Shown here in pieces: positions 55,334 through 63,485 of a stretch of DNA of 64,000 bases; positions within the stretch are counted from its first letter, which is position 1; each line of letters begins with the position of its first letter. The notes below the pieces were generated by a model. That model worked only from the letters and a program-made list of their open reading frames with translations. It was not told the DNA's origin and did not search any database. The stretch comes from Rhodococcus sp. ARC_M6 (lineage in GTDB: Bacteria > Actinomycetota > Actinomycetes > Mycobacteriales > Mycobacteriaceae): NCBI RefSeq assembly GCF_022810305.1, contig NZ_JALGQH010000008.1, positions 62,001 to 126,000 on the forward strand, read 5' to 3'. Position numbers and translations under genes: made by a program.

Positions 55334-56298
55334 GTCCCCGAGAAGTGACTCGACGCGTCGCTGCCATCGACTGCGGTACCAACTCCATTCGTCTGCTCAT
55401 CGCGGACGTCGGCACTGGTGGTCGATTGGTTGACGTCCGGCGCGAGATGCGGGTTGTTCGACTCGGTCAAGGCGTAGACGCAACAGGGTCTTTGGCGCCC
55501 GAAGCCATCGAACGCACTCGCGTAGCGCTGGTCGAATACGCGGGCATGATCGCCGACGCGGGAGCAAGTGCCGTCCGGATGGTCGCTACCTCCGCCACGC
55601 GAGATGCATCCAATCGCGACGACTTCTTCTCGATGACTCGTGACGTACTGGGCAGCGTTATTCCGGGCTCCGGTGCCGAGGTCATCACGGGCGACGAAGA
55701 AGCACGTTTGTCGTTCAGTGGCGCTGTGGGAGAACTGGATCCGTCCGAGGGACCGTTTGTGGTCGTCGATCTCGGCGGCGGATCCACCGAGTTGGTTCTC
55801 GGTGACTCTGCGGGCGTCGTAGCCGCGTACTCCACCGACATCGGCTGTGTGCGGATTACGGAACGGTGCCTGCATTCCGATCCGCCGAGTGCGGAACAAG
55901 TCGCTGAGGCAACAGCATTCGCGTCGGCGAAGCTGGCCGAAGCATTTGCTGCGGTGCCCATCGAAAAGGCTCGCACCTTGGTGGGCGTCGCCGGAACCAT
56001 GACCACGCTCTCGGCAATTGCGCAGGACCTGCCGGATTACGACGCCGACAAAGTGCACCTGTCGCGTATCGCGTTCGAGAAATTGACGGACGTGTGTGAC
56101 CGGCTCACCGCGATGCCTCGTGCCGAGCGTGCAAAGTTCGGACCTATGCACCCCGGTCGCGTCGATGTTATCGGCGGCGGAGCCATCGTCACCACGGTTC
56201 TGGCGCGAGCCTTCGAGGAGAAGGCCGGGATCACGGAACTTGTGGTCAGCGAGCACGACATTCTCGACGGTATCGCAATGTCGATCCCTCTCGAATGA
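55330..56298 (+). CDS. ppx: Exopolyphosphatase (Ppx/GppA family)
   Basis: Removes terminal phosphates from polyphosphate, or from pppGpp in related enzymes. The protein has 322 residues, the short actinobacterial form (Rv1026/Ppx2 type in gene order). Motifs: VAAIDCGTNSIRLLIADV (phosphate-1), VVDLGGGSTELVLG (phosphate-2), and HPGRVDVIGGGAIV near the end. Start is GTG at 55330 overlapping DUF501, with a second GTG at 55345 possible. It ends the eno-ftsB-DUF501-ppx series. Confidence 0.92.
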   Translation: MSPREVTRRVAAIDCGTNSIRLLIADVGTGGRLVDVRREMRVVRLGQGVDATGSLAPEAIERTRVALVEYAGMIADAGASAVRMVATSATRDASNRDDFFSMTRDVLGSVIPGSGAEVITGDEEARLSFSGAVGELDPSEGPFVVVDLGGGSTELVLGDSAGVVAAYSTDIGCVRITERCLHSDPPSAEQVAEATAFASAKLAEAFAAVPIEKARTLVGVAGTMTTLSAIAQDLPDYDADKVHLSRIAFEKLTDVCDRLTAMPRAERAKFGPMHPGRVDVIGGGAIVTTVLARAFEEKAGITELVVSEHDILDGIAMSIPLE

Positions 56299-56372
56299 CG
56301 CTCAATGATGTTGATGGGCATCATGATCGGTGGGTCTGATCGCGATGTATTCCAGCGCACGATAGTGTGATG

Positions 56373-56404
56373 CCTGTTGTTGTCGGTACGCCGTCAACAA
56401 CAGG
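56373..56404. terminator. Inverted repeat between ppx and tRNA-Leu
   Basis: The arms CCTGTTGTTG (56373-56382) and CAACAACAGG (56395-56404) are exact reverse complements around a 12-base loop. It lies 75 bases after ppx and four bases before the tRNA, so it could terminate the operon. No T-run follows. Confidence 0.55.
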
Positions 56405-56407
56405 GAA

Positions 56408-56484
56408 GCCCCCATAGCCCAATTGGCAGAGGCAACGGACTTAAAATCCGTAAAGTGTCGGTTCAAGTCCGACTGGGGGCACCA
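56408..56484 (+). tRNA. tRNA-Leu (TAA anticodon) with short variable arm
   Basis: The acceptor arm GCCCCCA pairs with TGGGGGC; the anticodon stem ACGGA/TCCGT encloses CTTAAAA (anticodon TAA); the T arm GTCGG-TTCAAGT-CCGAC is canonical; CCA is encoded at 56482-56484. The variable region is only about 5 bases (AAAGT), whereas bacterial leucine tRNAs usually have a long variable arm. The D loop has AATTGGCAGA. Confidence 0.9.
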
Positions 56485-56995
56485 TATCGGCGCAGGTCAG
56501 TGAACTATTTCGGGTTGTTCGAGCATGGTAGTCCTTTGTGACGACCGCGCCGGGCGCAATGATGCATCCCGGGCCGACGGTCACGCCAGGGCTCACCAGC
56601 ACGCCCGCTCCAAGCCAACATCCGTCACCGATAGTTACAGGCGAAAACGTGGTCGGATCGGAGGCGCGCTTAGTGCTGGGCCCAATCTCATGTGTTCCGG
56701 TCATTGCTATTACGCGTGGGCCGAATGACACATCGTTCCCGATGGAAATTTTGCCTGTCGGATGCAGTGAACATTCCGTGTTCAAAAACGTTCTGTCGCC
56801 GATTGTCAGCCCGCCGATGTTTCCGCCGATTGTGAGGCCAGCATGATTCGCGCGGAGCCGATCCGTGCACCGCAAAGTTTGAGGATAGATAACCGAATGC
56901 GTGGGTGTATGAGGGCGGATGCTGCGGGACCGTTGGCTAGCCATGCACGAATGCTCATTCGCGCATCTTCCCCTGTCTATTGGCGCGTCCGACAT
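56441..56995 (-). pseudogene. Hexapeptide-repeat acetyltransferase remnant
   Basis: The frame encodes left-handed beta-helix repeats of a sugar O-acetyltransferase: LTIGDRTFLNTECSLHPTG, ISIGNDVSFGPRVIAMTGTHEIG (catalytic His in GTHE), PVTIGDGCWLGAGVLVSPGVTVG and IIAPGAVVTKD. After that the homology stops: the usual coenzyme-A-proximal end is absent and the frame runs as nonsense into the antisense of tRNA-Leu (VGLEPTLYGF). In another frame a short ending with stop at about 56505 would follow, so a one-base loss plus truncation is likely. ATG at 56944 is a second start option. Confidence 0.6.
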
Positions 56996-57177
56996 GGACG
57001 AAGGTCTGTAGCCGCGATGACGAATCGCCCAGAATTGCTCACTATGCCCACTTCTTCTGTGCGGCTACAGGACGCAACCGCATGCAGCAATTCTCCACTG
57101 TCGACCCGGCTGAAGTCTGCGCGGTTTTATCAAACATCTTGCCGCACTTCGTTTTAGTAAGTCAGGATGTTTTGCTG

Positions 57178-57351
57178 TTACTTCGGCGAGCGGAATCCGT
57201 GGATGAATCCCCCTGCAATCCAACAGGTTGCGGCCGTCGCAAGTGTCACACCGATGGAAGCGATGACGTGGGAACTCGAAACCCACACCATGAAACCGAG
57301 GACTACTGCGACGATGATGATCAGCGCCGTATCCGTTCGCTTCGCCCACAT
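57178..57351 (-). CDS. Small two-helix membrane protein, hypothetical
   Basis: The 57-residue frame starts with MWAKRTDTA and contains two hydrophobic segments (ALIIIVAVVLGFMVWV and VIASIGVTLATAATCWIAGG) and a basic end (FIHGFRSPK). Composition is that of a genuine small membrane protein, but no clear ribosome site precedes the ATG, and no family is recognised. The longer frame from 57600 reads through a terminator hairpin and is rejected. Confidence 0.4.
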   Translation of the reverse strand: MWAKRTDTALIIIVAVVLGFMVWVSSSHVIASIGVTLATAATCWIAGGFIHGFRSPK

Positions 57352-57694
57352 CTGGATCACCAGTTCTGCTATGTGAAGGTGTTGAGAAGAACTGCTCCTC
57401 TGCCGCGATACCCGGGCAGGAGGAGATTGAAACAGCAAGCGAATACAGTGAAATCGCTGTATCGACCGGGTAGTGATGCCCCGCCCCAGAGGGGTCGGGG
57501 CATCACCGCCGACCGCACCAAGCACATGCCGCAGCCGACCCACTATCCGTGTCCAGTTGACCCCCTCCTGTCTGACCGGACCGAACTCGAGCCTAGCCAC
57601 CTCCGGAGCTCCAATGGGAGAAAACCGTACGTTCTCATACTTTTGGATGAGGGGGAGGGCGTGATGTATCCCCCGATAGTCGTAGAGCGTTCGA
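57352..57694. other. 343-bp intergenic region between small membrane protein and TerD
   Basis: The region holds the GC-rich hairpin at 57475-57504 and a weaker GGGGGA/TCCCCC inverted repeat at 57651-57674 close to the TerD stop. No gene is credible here. Confidence 0.55.
57475..57504. terminator. GC-rich hairpin, probable terminator after terD
   Basis: GATGCCCCG (57475-57483) pairs with CGGGGCATC (57496-57504) and the inner CCCC/GGGG pairs too, with one bulged T and a 3-base loop. It lies about 190 bases after the TerD stop on the minus strand. Confidence 0.65.
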
Positions 57695-58372
57695 CTATTT
57701 ACGCCCCGCAGACCATTTCATGCCCCAACTGTAGGCACGGTCGAGGTCGGACTGGCTGCCGTCGATGTACTGCACCTCGCGTGTCACGCTCACTCCTTGC
57801 CCGGAACTTTGGATGAGCGCGATTGCGCACAGGCGGGCTTGGTTGCTGGCTGAATCGAGTCGCACTTCCACTTCGGGCCCGCTGGTCGGGTACAGAGTGA
57901 CGACGCCGTCGACTGCAGCCCAGTTGGGTGCGCCGTCGTAGATCATCGCGAAGATGAGGATCCGTCGGAAAACGCTGGGGTCGGCGAGGTTGACGTGCAT
58001 GTTTTCGCCGCCGGTGTTCGAGCCACTGCGGTCGTCACCGTCCAGCAGGATGAATGGTGAGCTGTTCAACGCACCGAAACTGTTGCCCAGTGCCTGGACG
58101 ACCCCTTTGGATCCGTCGGCGAGTTCATAGAGGCAACCGAGGTCGAGGTCGACGGCACCGGATCCTGCGCCTGCGAGTTTGGCCAGGAAACCTTGCTTTT
58201 TGGGCGCTGCTCCTTGTGACCAGTTCAAGTTCACGCGCAGGTTTCCTTGGCGTTCCCCGGCCTTGGCGAGGTTGACGGTGGGCGCAGCCTTGGTGAGGGT
58301 GATTTTGCTCAGATTGACCGAAGCCGGGGAGGGCGTGGACTCCCCGGGTCGTCGGGTGTAGTCGATAGCCAT
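57695..58372 (-). CDS. TerD-family (tellurium/stress) protein
   Basis: The protein has 225 residues. After a 25-residue linker the TerD domain begins (VNLSKITLTKAA); it has LRVNLNWSQG, VDLDLGCLYELADGSKGVVQALG, the calcium-binding acidic loop LLDGDDRSGSNTGGENMHVNL, and IFAMIYDGAPNWAAVDGVVTLY. Family members bind calcium and are linked to tellurite, phage and stress resistance or to cell-surface signalling. No other ter genes are nearby. ATG at 58372 starts MAIDYTRRPG; the frame from 58543 adds 57 poorly composed residues and is rejected. Confidence 0.87.
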   Translation of the reverse strand: MAIDYTRRPGESTPSPASVNLSKITLTKAAPTVNLAKAGERQGNLRVNLNWSQGAAPKKQGFLAKLAGAGSGAVDLDLGCLYELADGSKGVVQALGNSFGALNSSPFILLDGDDRSGSNTGGENMHVNLADPSVFRRILIFAMIYDGAPNWAAVDGVVTLYPTSGPEVEVRLDSASNQARLCAIALIQSSGQGVSVTREVQYIDGSQSDLDRAYSWGMKWSAGRK

Positions 58373-58722
58373 CGTTGTTGTCCTTGTCTGAACCTGAAAC
58401 AGTTCGATCGTGGAACGGGGCGTGCGGTCTGGCTGGAACTTCCGTCGAAGTGATGGGCGATCAGAACCCATTGTTACTGATGTCCGGTTTTGGTGACAGG
58501 TGAGACGCCGGTACCGATGGGTGCATAACCCGGACAATCGCACAGCGATGTTGCAGGGACTGGTCTAAATGTTTGCTGTCGGCCGTAACGTCTGCGCCTG
58601 TATTGCGAAAAAGAACTCGGACGTTTGCTTTAATGAGCTATTTGATAGTTACGAGACAATTGCTCAAAACATACAAAACGACGCAATATGTAGTGACGTA
58701 GTCCAAGGAGCGAGGGGGCTCG
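58373..58722. other. 350-bp divergent intergenic region (terD / GGDEF-EAL operon)
   Basis: The right half is unusually AT-rich for this genome (58600-58690), which suits a promoter for the GGDEF-EAL genes. A ribosome site (AAGGAG, 58705-58710, and GAGGGGG nearer) precedes the ATG at 58723. A 73-codon frame at 58569-58790 overlaps the next gene and is not supported. Confidence 0.55.
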
Positions 58723-61029
58723 ATGGTATTCGAACCACAATCGCAACTACTCGCTCAGTCACGTGCACTGACAACCGCGCAACGACGTGATGTGCGGCGC
58801 CGGCAGATTGCCATCAGCTTCACCGTACTTCCGTGGGCTGCAGTGGTGCATCTGCTGGCTGTGATCGGATTGTCGATCTACGTCATTCCGAGTGACGGCG
58901 GCTTGCTGGCGAGAACCTGGCCTGTCCTGGCCGGAGCTTTCGGTCTGGTCGGTGTGTACGTGGGGTTCGCGATCAAGCGTGGAACGATCGTGGCGTCCGA
59001 CCGTCTCGGATATTGCTTCTTGATCATCGAGTTTGCTGCGGTCGGCCTCTTGTATTCGGTTCTTGCGATCCTCCTGTACCCGATTCTCGACGAGGTCGGA
59101 GACCTGGTGTTGACCGCGACGCTGGCGGCGATAATCGGCGCAGGCACACTGGCGACGGCGATGCTGCGTTCGTTGGGAGTCACTTGGGTACTGGCGAGCA
59201 CGGTGGTTCTCGGGGTCGCGTTCTGGTTGCAGCCAGGCCCGGAATTCGGGCGCATCTTGGTCAGTTTGGCGGTATACGGGTGCGCGTTGATCGGCGGCGC
59301 GGTCGTAGTGTCGGGAAATCTCGAAGCGCGCTACCTGGCAGAAAGAAGTGCGGCCGCGGAGTGCGCTGTTGCACAGATGCTGCTCGACGATTTCGAAGGG
59401 AATGCCGGAGACTTCGTGTGGGAGACGGATCGCAAGGGCAAGTTTTCGCGGATCCCCACAAAGCTTGCGCTGGGCGGCGGGCTGGATCCGGACTCGCTGC
59501 TGGGTTTGTCCTGGCAGGAACTCTTCACGGAACTCGGAACTTTCGAGTTGGAAGGTGGAATCGATGCGTTGTCGGAAATCGAGCGGGCGCGTCAGTCGAA
59601 GGGTGCGTTTGCCGACGTCGTGATTCCGGTACGTATGAACGCAGAGATGCGGTGGTGGAAGTTGTCGGGAAGGCCGACGCCGGGGCTTGCACCAGACGAA
59701 CTGATGTGGCGAGGTGTCGGCTCGGACGTCACCGGGGTGCAGGCTCAGAGCGACGAGATCGTTCGGATGGGCAGAGTCGATGCACTGACCGGCATGCCCA
59801 ACCGCCACACCTTCTGGATGGAACTCGAGCGCAGCATTCGCGAATCCCGGCAGAGCCGGAATCGGCTTGCCCTCGCCGTTCTCGACCTGGACAACTTCAA
59901 ATCGGTGAACGACACCCTGGGACACTCGATCGGCGACGAGGTGCTGATCGAGGTGGGAGCCAGGTTGTCCGACGTCGCAGACGAATCGCAACTGTGTGCT
60001 CGACTCGGCGGCGACGAGTTCGCAATCCTGTTCCGCGATATCGACGACAACGAGAGCGTGTACGCGCTGCTGCAGCCTTATGTCGATTCACTCCGTGAAC
60101 CGATTGCGGTATCGGGAACCAGGCTGGAAATCGGGTGCAGCATCGGCTTCCACTTTCCACACAGCGCGCGTTTGTCCATCGACGACCTGATGGTTGCTGC
60201 GGATCTGGCACTGTACGCGGCAAAAGAATCGGGACGCGGAACAGTTCTCCATTACCGGCCTTTGATGCAGCTGGTTGCAGCCAGACGCGCAAATCTCCTG
60301 GAAGACATCGGAAACGGCGTTTCTGCCAGCGACATCGAATTGAGATTTCTGCCGCAACTCGATGTGGCCACGCATGCGATCGTCGCAGTCGAGTGCGAGG
60401 CAGCGTGGCGCAATCCGAGGCTGGGGACGGTACCGGCCGCGGAATTCATGGGGATCGCCGAGGACGCCGGTTTGGCATCAGTTCTCGGTGCAACGGTGTT
60501 CGAGATGGCGTGTGGCGCCGCGTCGCGGATGCCCGAAGACGTTCGAGTGGCGATCACCATCTCCTCGCGTGAGCTCGAATCGGATTCGTTTGTCGACAAT
60601 CTTGCAGCAGCACTTGACCGGTGGGGCATACAGCCTCGTCGAATCGAGCTACAGCTCACCGAGTCGTCGGCGATCTCTGATCGAGCGAAGGCGGGAATCC
60701 GTGGAGCGGCGAGACTTGGCGCTTCACTGACCGTCGACGAATTCGGCGCCGGATTCTCTTCGCTGGCTTCACTGTCGAACCTACCCTTCACCCGCGTCCG
60801 CGTCGATCAGTCGTTCTCGGGAGATGTTCCGGGGCAGTGGCCGATCCTCGCCGCCGTCGTCACCCTGGTCGATTCGCTGGGGATGGAAACCGTGATGTTA
60901 GGGGTGGACAGCGACGAAGAACTCTCGGCCGCCTCGGATATGGGAGTTCGAACGGTGCAGGGTCGCGTTGCCGGTGACGCGATGACGCTCGAGGACCTGA
61001 TGCGGATCTTCTCGGTGATACATGACTGA
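58723..61029 (+). CDS. Membrane GGDEF protein with degenerate EAL domain
   Basis: The protein has 768 residues. Five or six N-terminal helices (about residues 25-210) precede a PAS-like sensor (FVWETDRKGKFSRIP, about 225-340), then a GGDEF domain with intact ARLGGDEFAILF (about 427-438), so diguanylate cyclase activity is possible; the inhibitory RxxD site is absent. The EAL domain has lost key residues: ECEAAW replaces EALLRW, VDEFGAG replaces DDFGTG, VDQSF replaces KIDRSF, and LGVDS replaces the AEGVE segment. It therefore should not cut cyclic di-GMP. It overlaps the next gene by 8 bases. Confidence 0.88.
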   Translation: MVFEPQSQLLAQSRALTTAQRRDVRRRQIAISFTVLPWAAVVHLLAVIGLSIYVIPSDGGLLARTWPVLAGAFGLVGVYVGFAIKRGTIVASDRLGYCFLIIEFAAVGLLYSVLAILLYPILDEVGDLVLTATLAAIIGAGTLATAMLRSLGVTWVLASTVVLGVAFWLQPGPEFGRILVSLAVYGCALIGGAVVVSGNLEARYLAERSAAAECAVAQMLLDDFEGNAGDFVWETDRKGKFSRIPTKLALGGGLDPDSLLGLSWQELFTELGTFELEGGIDALSEIERARQSKGAFADVVIPVRMNAEMRWWKLSGRPTPGLAPDELMWRGVGSDVTGVQAQSDEIVRMGRVDALTGMPNRHTFWMELERSIRESRQSRNRLALAVLDLDNFKSVNDTLGHSIGDEVLIEVGARLSDVADESQLCARLGGDEFAILFRDIDDNESVYALLQPYVDSLREPIAVSGTRLEIGCSIGFHFPHSARLSIDDLMVAADLALYAAKESGRGTVLHYRPLMQLVAARRANLLEDIGNGVSASDIELRFLPQLDVATHAIVAVECEAAWRNPRLGTVPAAEFMGIAEDAGLASVLGATVFEMACGAASRMPEDVRVAITISSRELESDSFVDNLAAALDRWGIQPRRIELQLTESSAISDRAKAGIRGAARLGASLTVDEFGAGFSSLASLSNLPFTRVRVDQSFSGDVPGQWPILAAVVTLVDSLGMETVMLGVDSDEELSAASDMGVRTVQGRVAGDAMTLEDLMRIFSVIHD

Positions 61030-63436
61030 GCCCGGCGGGTTTCGGCGTCCGGCAGTCAATGCTTTGCTGCGCCTGATCGATCCGATGTGGAAGGGTGATT
61101 ACCCGTCGAACTACGAAGAACGTCGTCTCCTCCAACGGCGATTGGAATATTCTGCGCGCGTCCAACCTTGGACATTTCTGGTAGCAGCGATTGCGCTGAG
61201 CATCATCGTTGTCTTCATGCCTGTCGAAACCGGGTGGTTTCGATGGACGTGGGCGTCGCTCACCCTCGGATCCAACATCTCACTGGGCATCTTCTGGTTC
61301 AGACGTGCGCGGGCCCGAGATCCTGGCCGATCGATTGTCGATCTGATCGTGCTGGCAATTCAGGTGATCGTGTGGGGACTGCTTCTGGCCTGGTCGGCAA
61401 TAGTTCTCTATCCGATTCTCGGAGCCGGCGACGAGTTGACGTTGACGGCGATCTTGTTTGGCGGCATTGCTGTTGGGATCTTTCCGATAGTCATGTACCG
61501 CGGCGTGACGATCATCTGGATCGTGTTGGTCAGTGTCGGTGTGGGATGGGGTTTTTCGACAGAACCGGGTTCGGAGCGCTGGGTCCTGATCGGAATCCTC
61601 ACCGGTTATGCAGTGTCGCTGTACGGCGGAACTTTGGTGTTGGCCAACGTCTTCGAGCGGAGGCTGCGCGCGGAACTCAATGCCGAGGATCAGCGCGACC
61701 TCGTAGAACTGCTCCTGGGTGATCTCGCTGACGGCGCCGAGGACTGGTTGTGGGAAACCGACCGGGACGGGGTCATGGGCGCGGCGTCGCACCGATTTGC
61801 GGAACGCCTCGCACTCCCGATCTCGGAGATTCGTGGCCGAACGATGCTCGAGATCCTGGTCGACATCGGTGCGAACCGTACGGAGTCGGGTCGTCTCGCG
61901 CTGAGTGTGCTCGGCGAGTGCTTCGAGCGTAATGACGAATTTCGAGATGTCGAACTCGACGTCTGGGTGGGTGATCGAATTCGTCGGTGGTCGATCTCGG
62001 GACACCGCAGAAATGACACACACACCAGTACCGGAGAGCCCTCCGACGTGGGTTGGCGCGGTGTCGGTTCGGACATAACCCGTGCCCACCGTCAGCGGGA
62101 GTACATCCTGGAACTGGCGGAAGTGGATTCGATTACCGGACTGCACAATCGGTACGCATTTACCGCGCAATTGTCGTCGATGATCAACGATGGGGCGCGG
62201 GTCTGGTTGGGGATGCTGGATCTCGACAACTTTAAATCGATCAACGACCGCTGGGGCCACAGCGTCGGCGACGACGTATTACGAAACGTGGCGGCGCGAC
62301 TGAACGGAGTGCTACGTCCGAACGAAATCTGTGCGCGACTCGGCGGGGACGAATTCGCCGTGGCATTCAGTGACATCGAGGACGAGTCCGAGGTCAATGA
62401 TCGATTCCAAGAGATCGTCGACGCCATCGCCGCCCCATTTCTGTTCGCCGGGAAATCGATTCGGGTTCGAGTGAGCCTGGGATACGGCTCTGTCCCGGGC
62501 GATGCGGACAGCCTCGATGATCTGGTGGTTGTCGCGGACCTTGCCCTCTATCACGCCAAGAACAGTGGCCGGAATCAGATTCGACCGTTCGACTCGACTT
62601 TGCGTGAGCATGCCAAGGGGAGAGCGCGAGCACTTCTCGATCTGCGGATGGCGTTGCAGAACAACGAGTTCGAACTGGCCTACCAGCCGCAAGTGCTGGC
62701 GATTTCCGGGAAGGTCGTGGGGTTCGAGGCATTGTTGCGGTGGAATCACCCTGTTTCAGGGCTGGTTGGACCGGCTGATTTCGTCTCGGTTGCCGAAGAG
62801 ACCGGCCTGATCGTGCCTATCGGTGCGCAGGTGTTGCGTGTTGCGTGCGCCGAAGCTGCAACCTGGCCCGAGAACGTGCGCATCGCGGTGAATGTCTCTC
62901 AGGTGCAGCTGCGTTCGGTAGGATACGTCGATTCGGTTCGTGAGGCACTTCGTGAAACCGGTTTGCCGGCGGCGCGGCTCGAGATCGAGGTGACCGAGTC
63001 GTTGGTAATCGACGCCGCGGAACGCGAGGTCCTGGTGTGTATCGCCGAGTTGGGTGTCGGTATTGCCATGGACGATTTCGGTACCGGATTCTCATCGGTC
63101 GCGAGTCTGTCCGTACTGCCTCTCGATCGACTGAAGATCGACCGTAGCTTCGTGGACCAATTGGACGTTGACTTGGACGATTCGAGAAGCGCAGTGTTTC
63201 GAGCCATCATCGATATCGCGGAGTCGATGGGGTTGGAAACCGTTGCCGAAGGAGTCGAGACCGCGCGTCAACGTGCCGTTGTGGCCGCGTGCGGGTGCCG
63301 GGTGGTGCAGGGATTCCTCGAAGGACGGCCCATGCCGGCGTCGCAAATTCCCGCATTCATCGCGTCTCGCGAAAAAGTGGACCCGGGTCTACCGCTGAGT
63401 GAGAATGTCGGGAGTTCTCGGCCTCGAACTATGTAA
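61022..63436 (+). CDS. Membrane GGDEF-EAL protein with intact cyclase and phosphodiesterase motifs
   Basis: The protein has 804 residues with the same plan as its neighbour: helices about 48-210, PAS-like segment (DWLWETDRDGVMG), GGDEF domain (CARLGGDEFAVAF) and EAL domain with all usual motifs: GFEALLRWNHP, AEETGLI, VNVSQVQL, EVTESLV, MDDFGTGFSS, LKIDRSFVDQL and ETVAEGVET. Cyclic di-GMP synthesis and breakdown are both possible; which one prevails is not visible. Its ATG lies within the end of the preceding gene, so the two are cotranscribed and perhaps act together. Confidence 0.91.
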   Translation: MTEPGGFRRPAVNALLRLIDPMWKGDYPSNYEERRLLQRRLEYSARVQPWTFLVAAIALSIIVVFMPVETGWFRWTWASLTLGSNISLGIFWFRRARARDPGRSIVDLIVLAIQVIVWGLLLAWSAIVLYPILGAGDELTLTAILFGGIAVGIFPIVMYRGVTIIWIVLVSVGVGWGFSTEPGSERWVLIGILTGYAVSLYGGTLVLANVFERRLRAELNAEDQRDLVELLLGDLADGAEDWLWETDRDGVMGAASHRFAERLALPISEIRGRTMLEILVDIGANRTESGRLALSVLGECFERNDEFRDVELDVWVGDRIRRWSISGHRRNDTHTSTGEPSDVGWRGVGSDITRAHRQREYILELAEVDSITGLHNRYAFTAQLSSMINDGARVWLGMLDLDNFKSINDRWGHSVGDDVLRNVAARLNGVLRPNEICARLGGDEFAVAFSDIEDESEVNDRFQEIVDAIAAPFLFAGKSIRVRVSLGYGSVPGDADSLDDLVVVADLALYHAKNSGRNQIRPFDSTLREHAKGRARALLDLRMALQNNEFELAYQPQVLAISGKVVGFEALLRWNHPVSGLVGPADFVSVAEETGLIVPIGAQVLRVACAEAATWPENVRIAVNVSQVQLRSVGYVDSVREALRETGLPAARLEIEVTESLVIDAAEREVLVCIAELGVGIAMDDFGTGFSSVASLSVLPLDRLKIDRSFVDQLDVDLDDSRSAVFRAIIDIAESMGLETVAEGVETARQRAVVAACGCRVVQGFLEGRPMPASQIPAFIASREKVDPGLPLSENVGSSRPRTM

Positions 63437-63485
63437 TGGTGCTTCGCAGGCAAGCCACGTATCAACGTGCGGAAGGATGTTTGCG

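Noticed and set aside
58569-58790. 73-codon frame before the GGDEF gene
   Set aside because: Overlaps the GGDEF start out of frame; the region is better explained as a promoter.
63470-63485. Half-site resembling the operator right arm (GGATGTTTGC) before the SDR gene
   Set aside because: The left arm is absent at the expected spacing.
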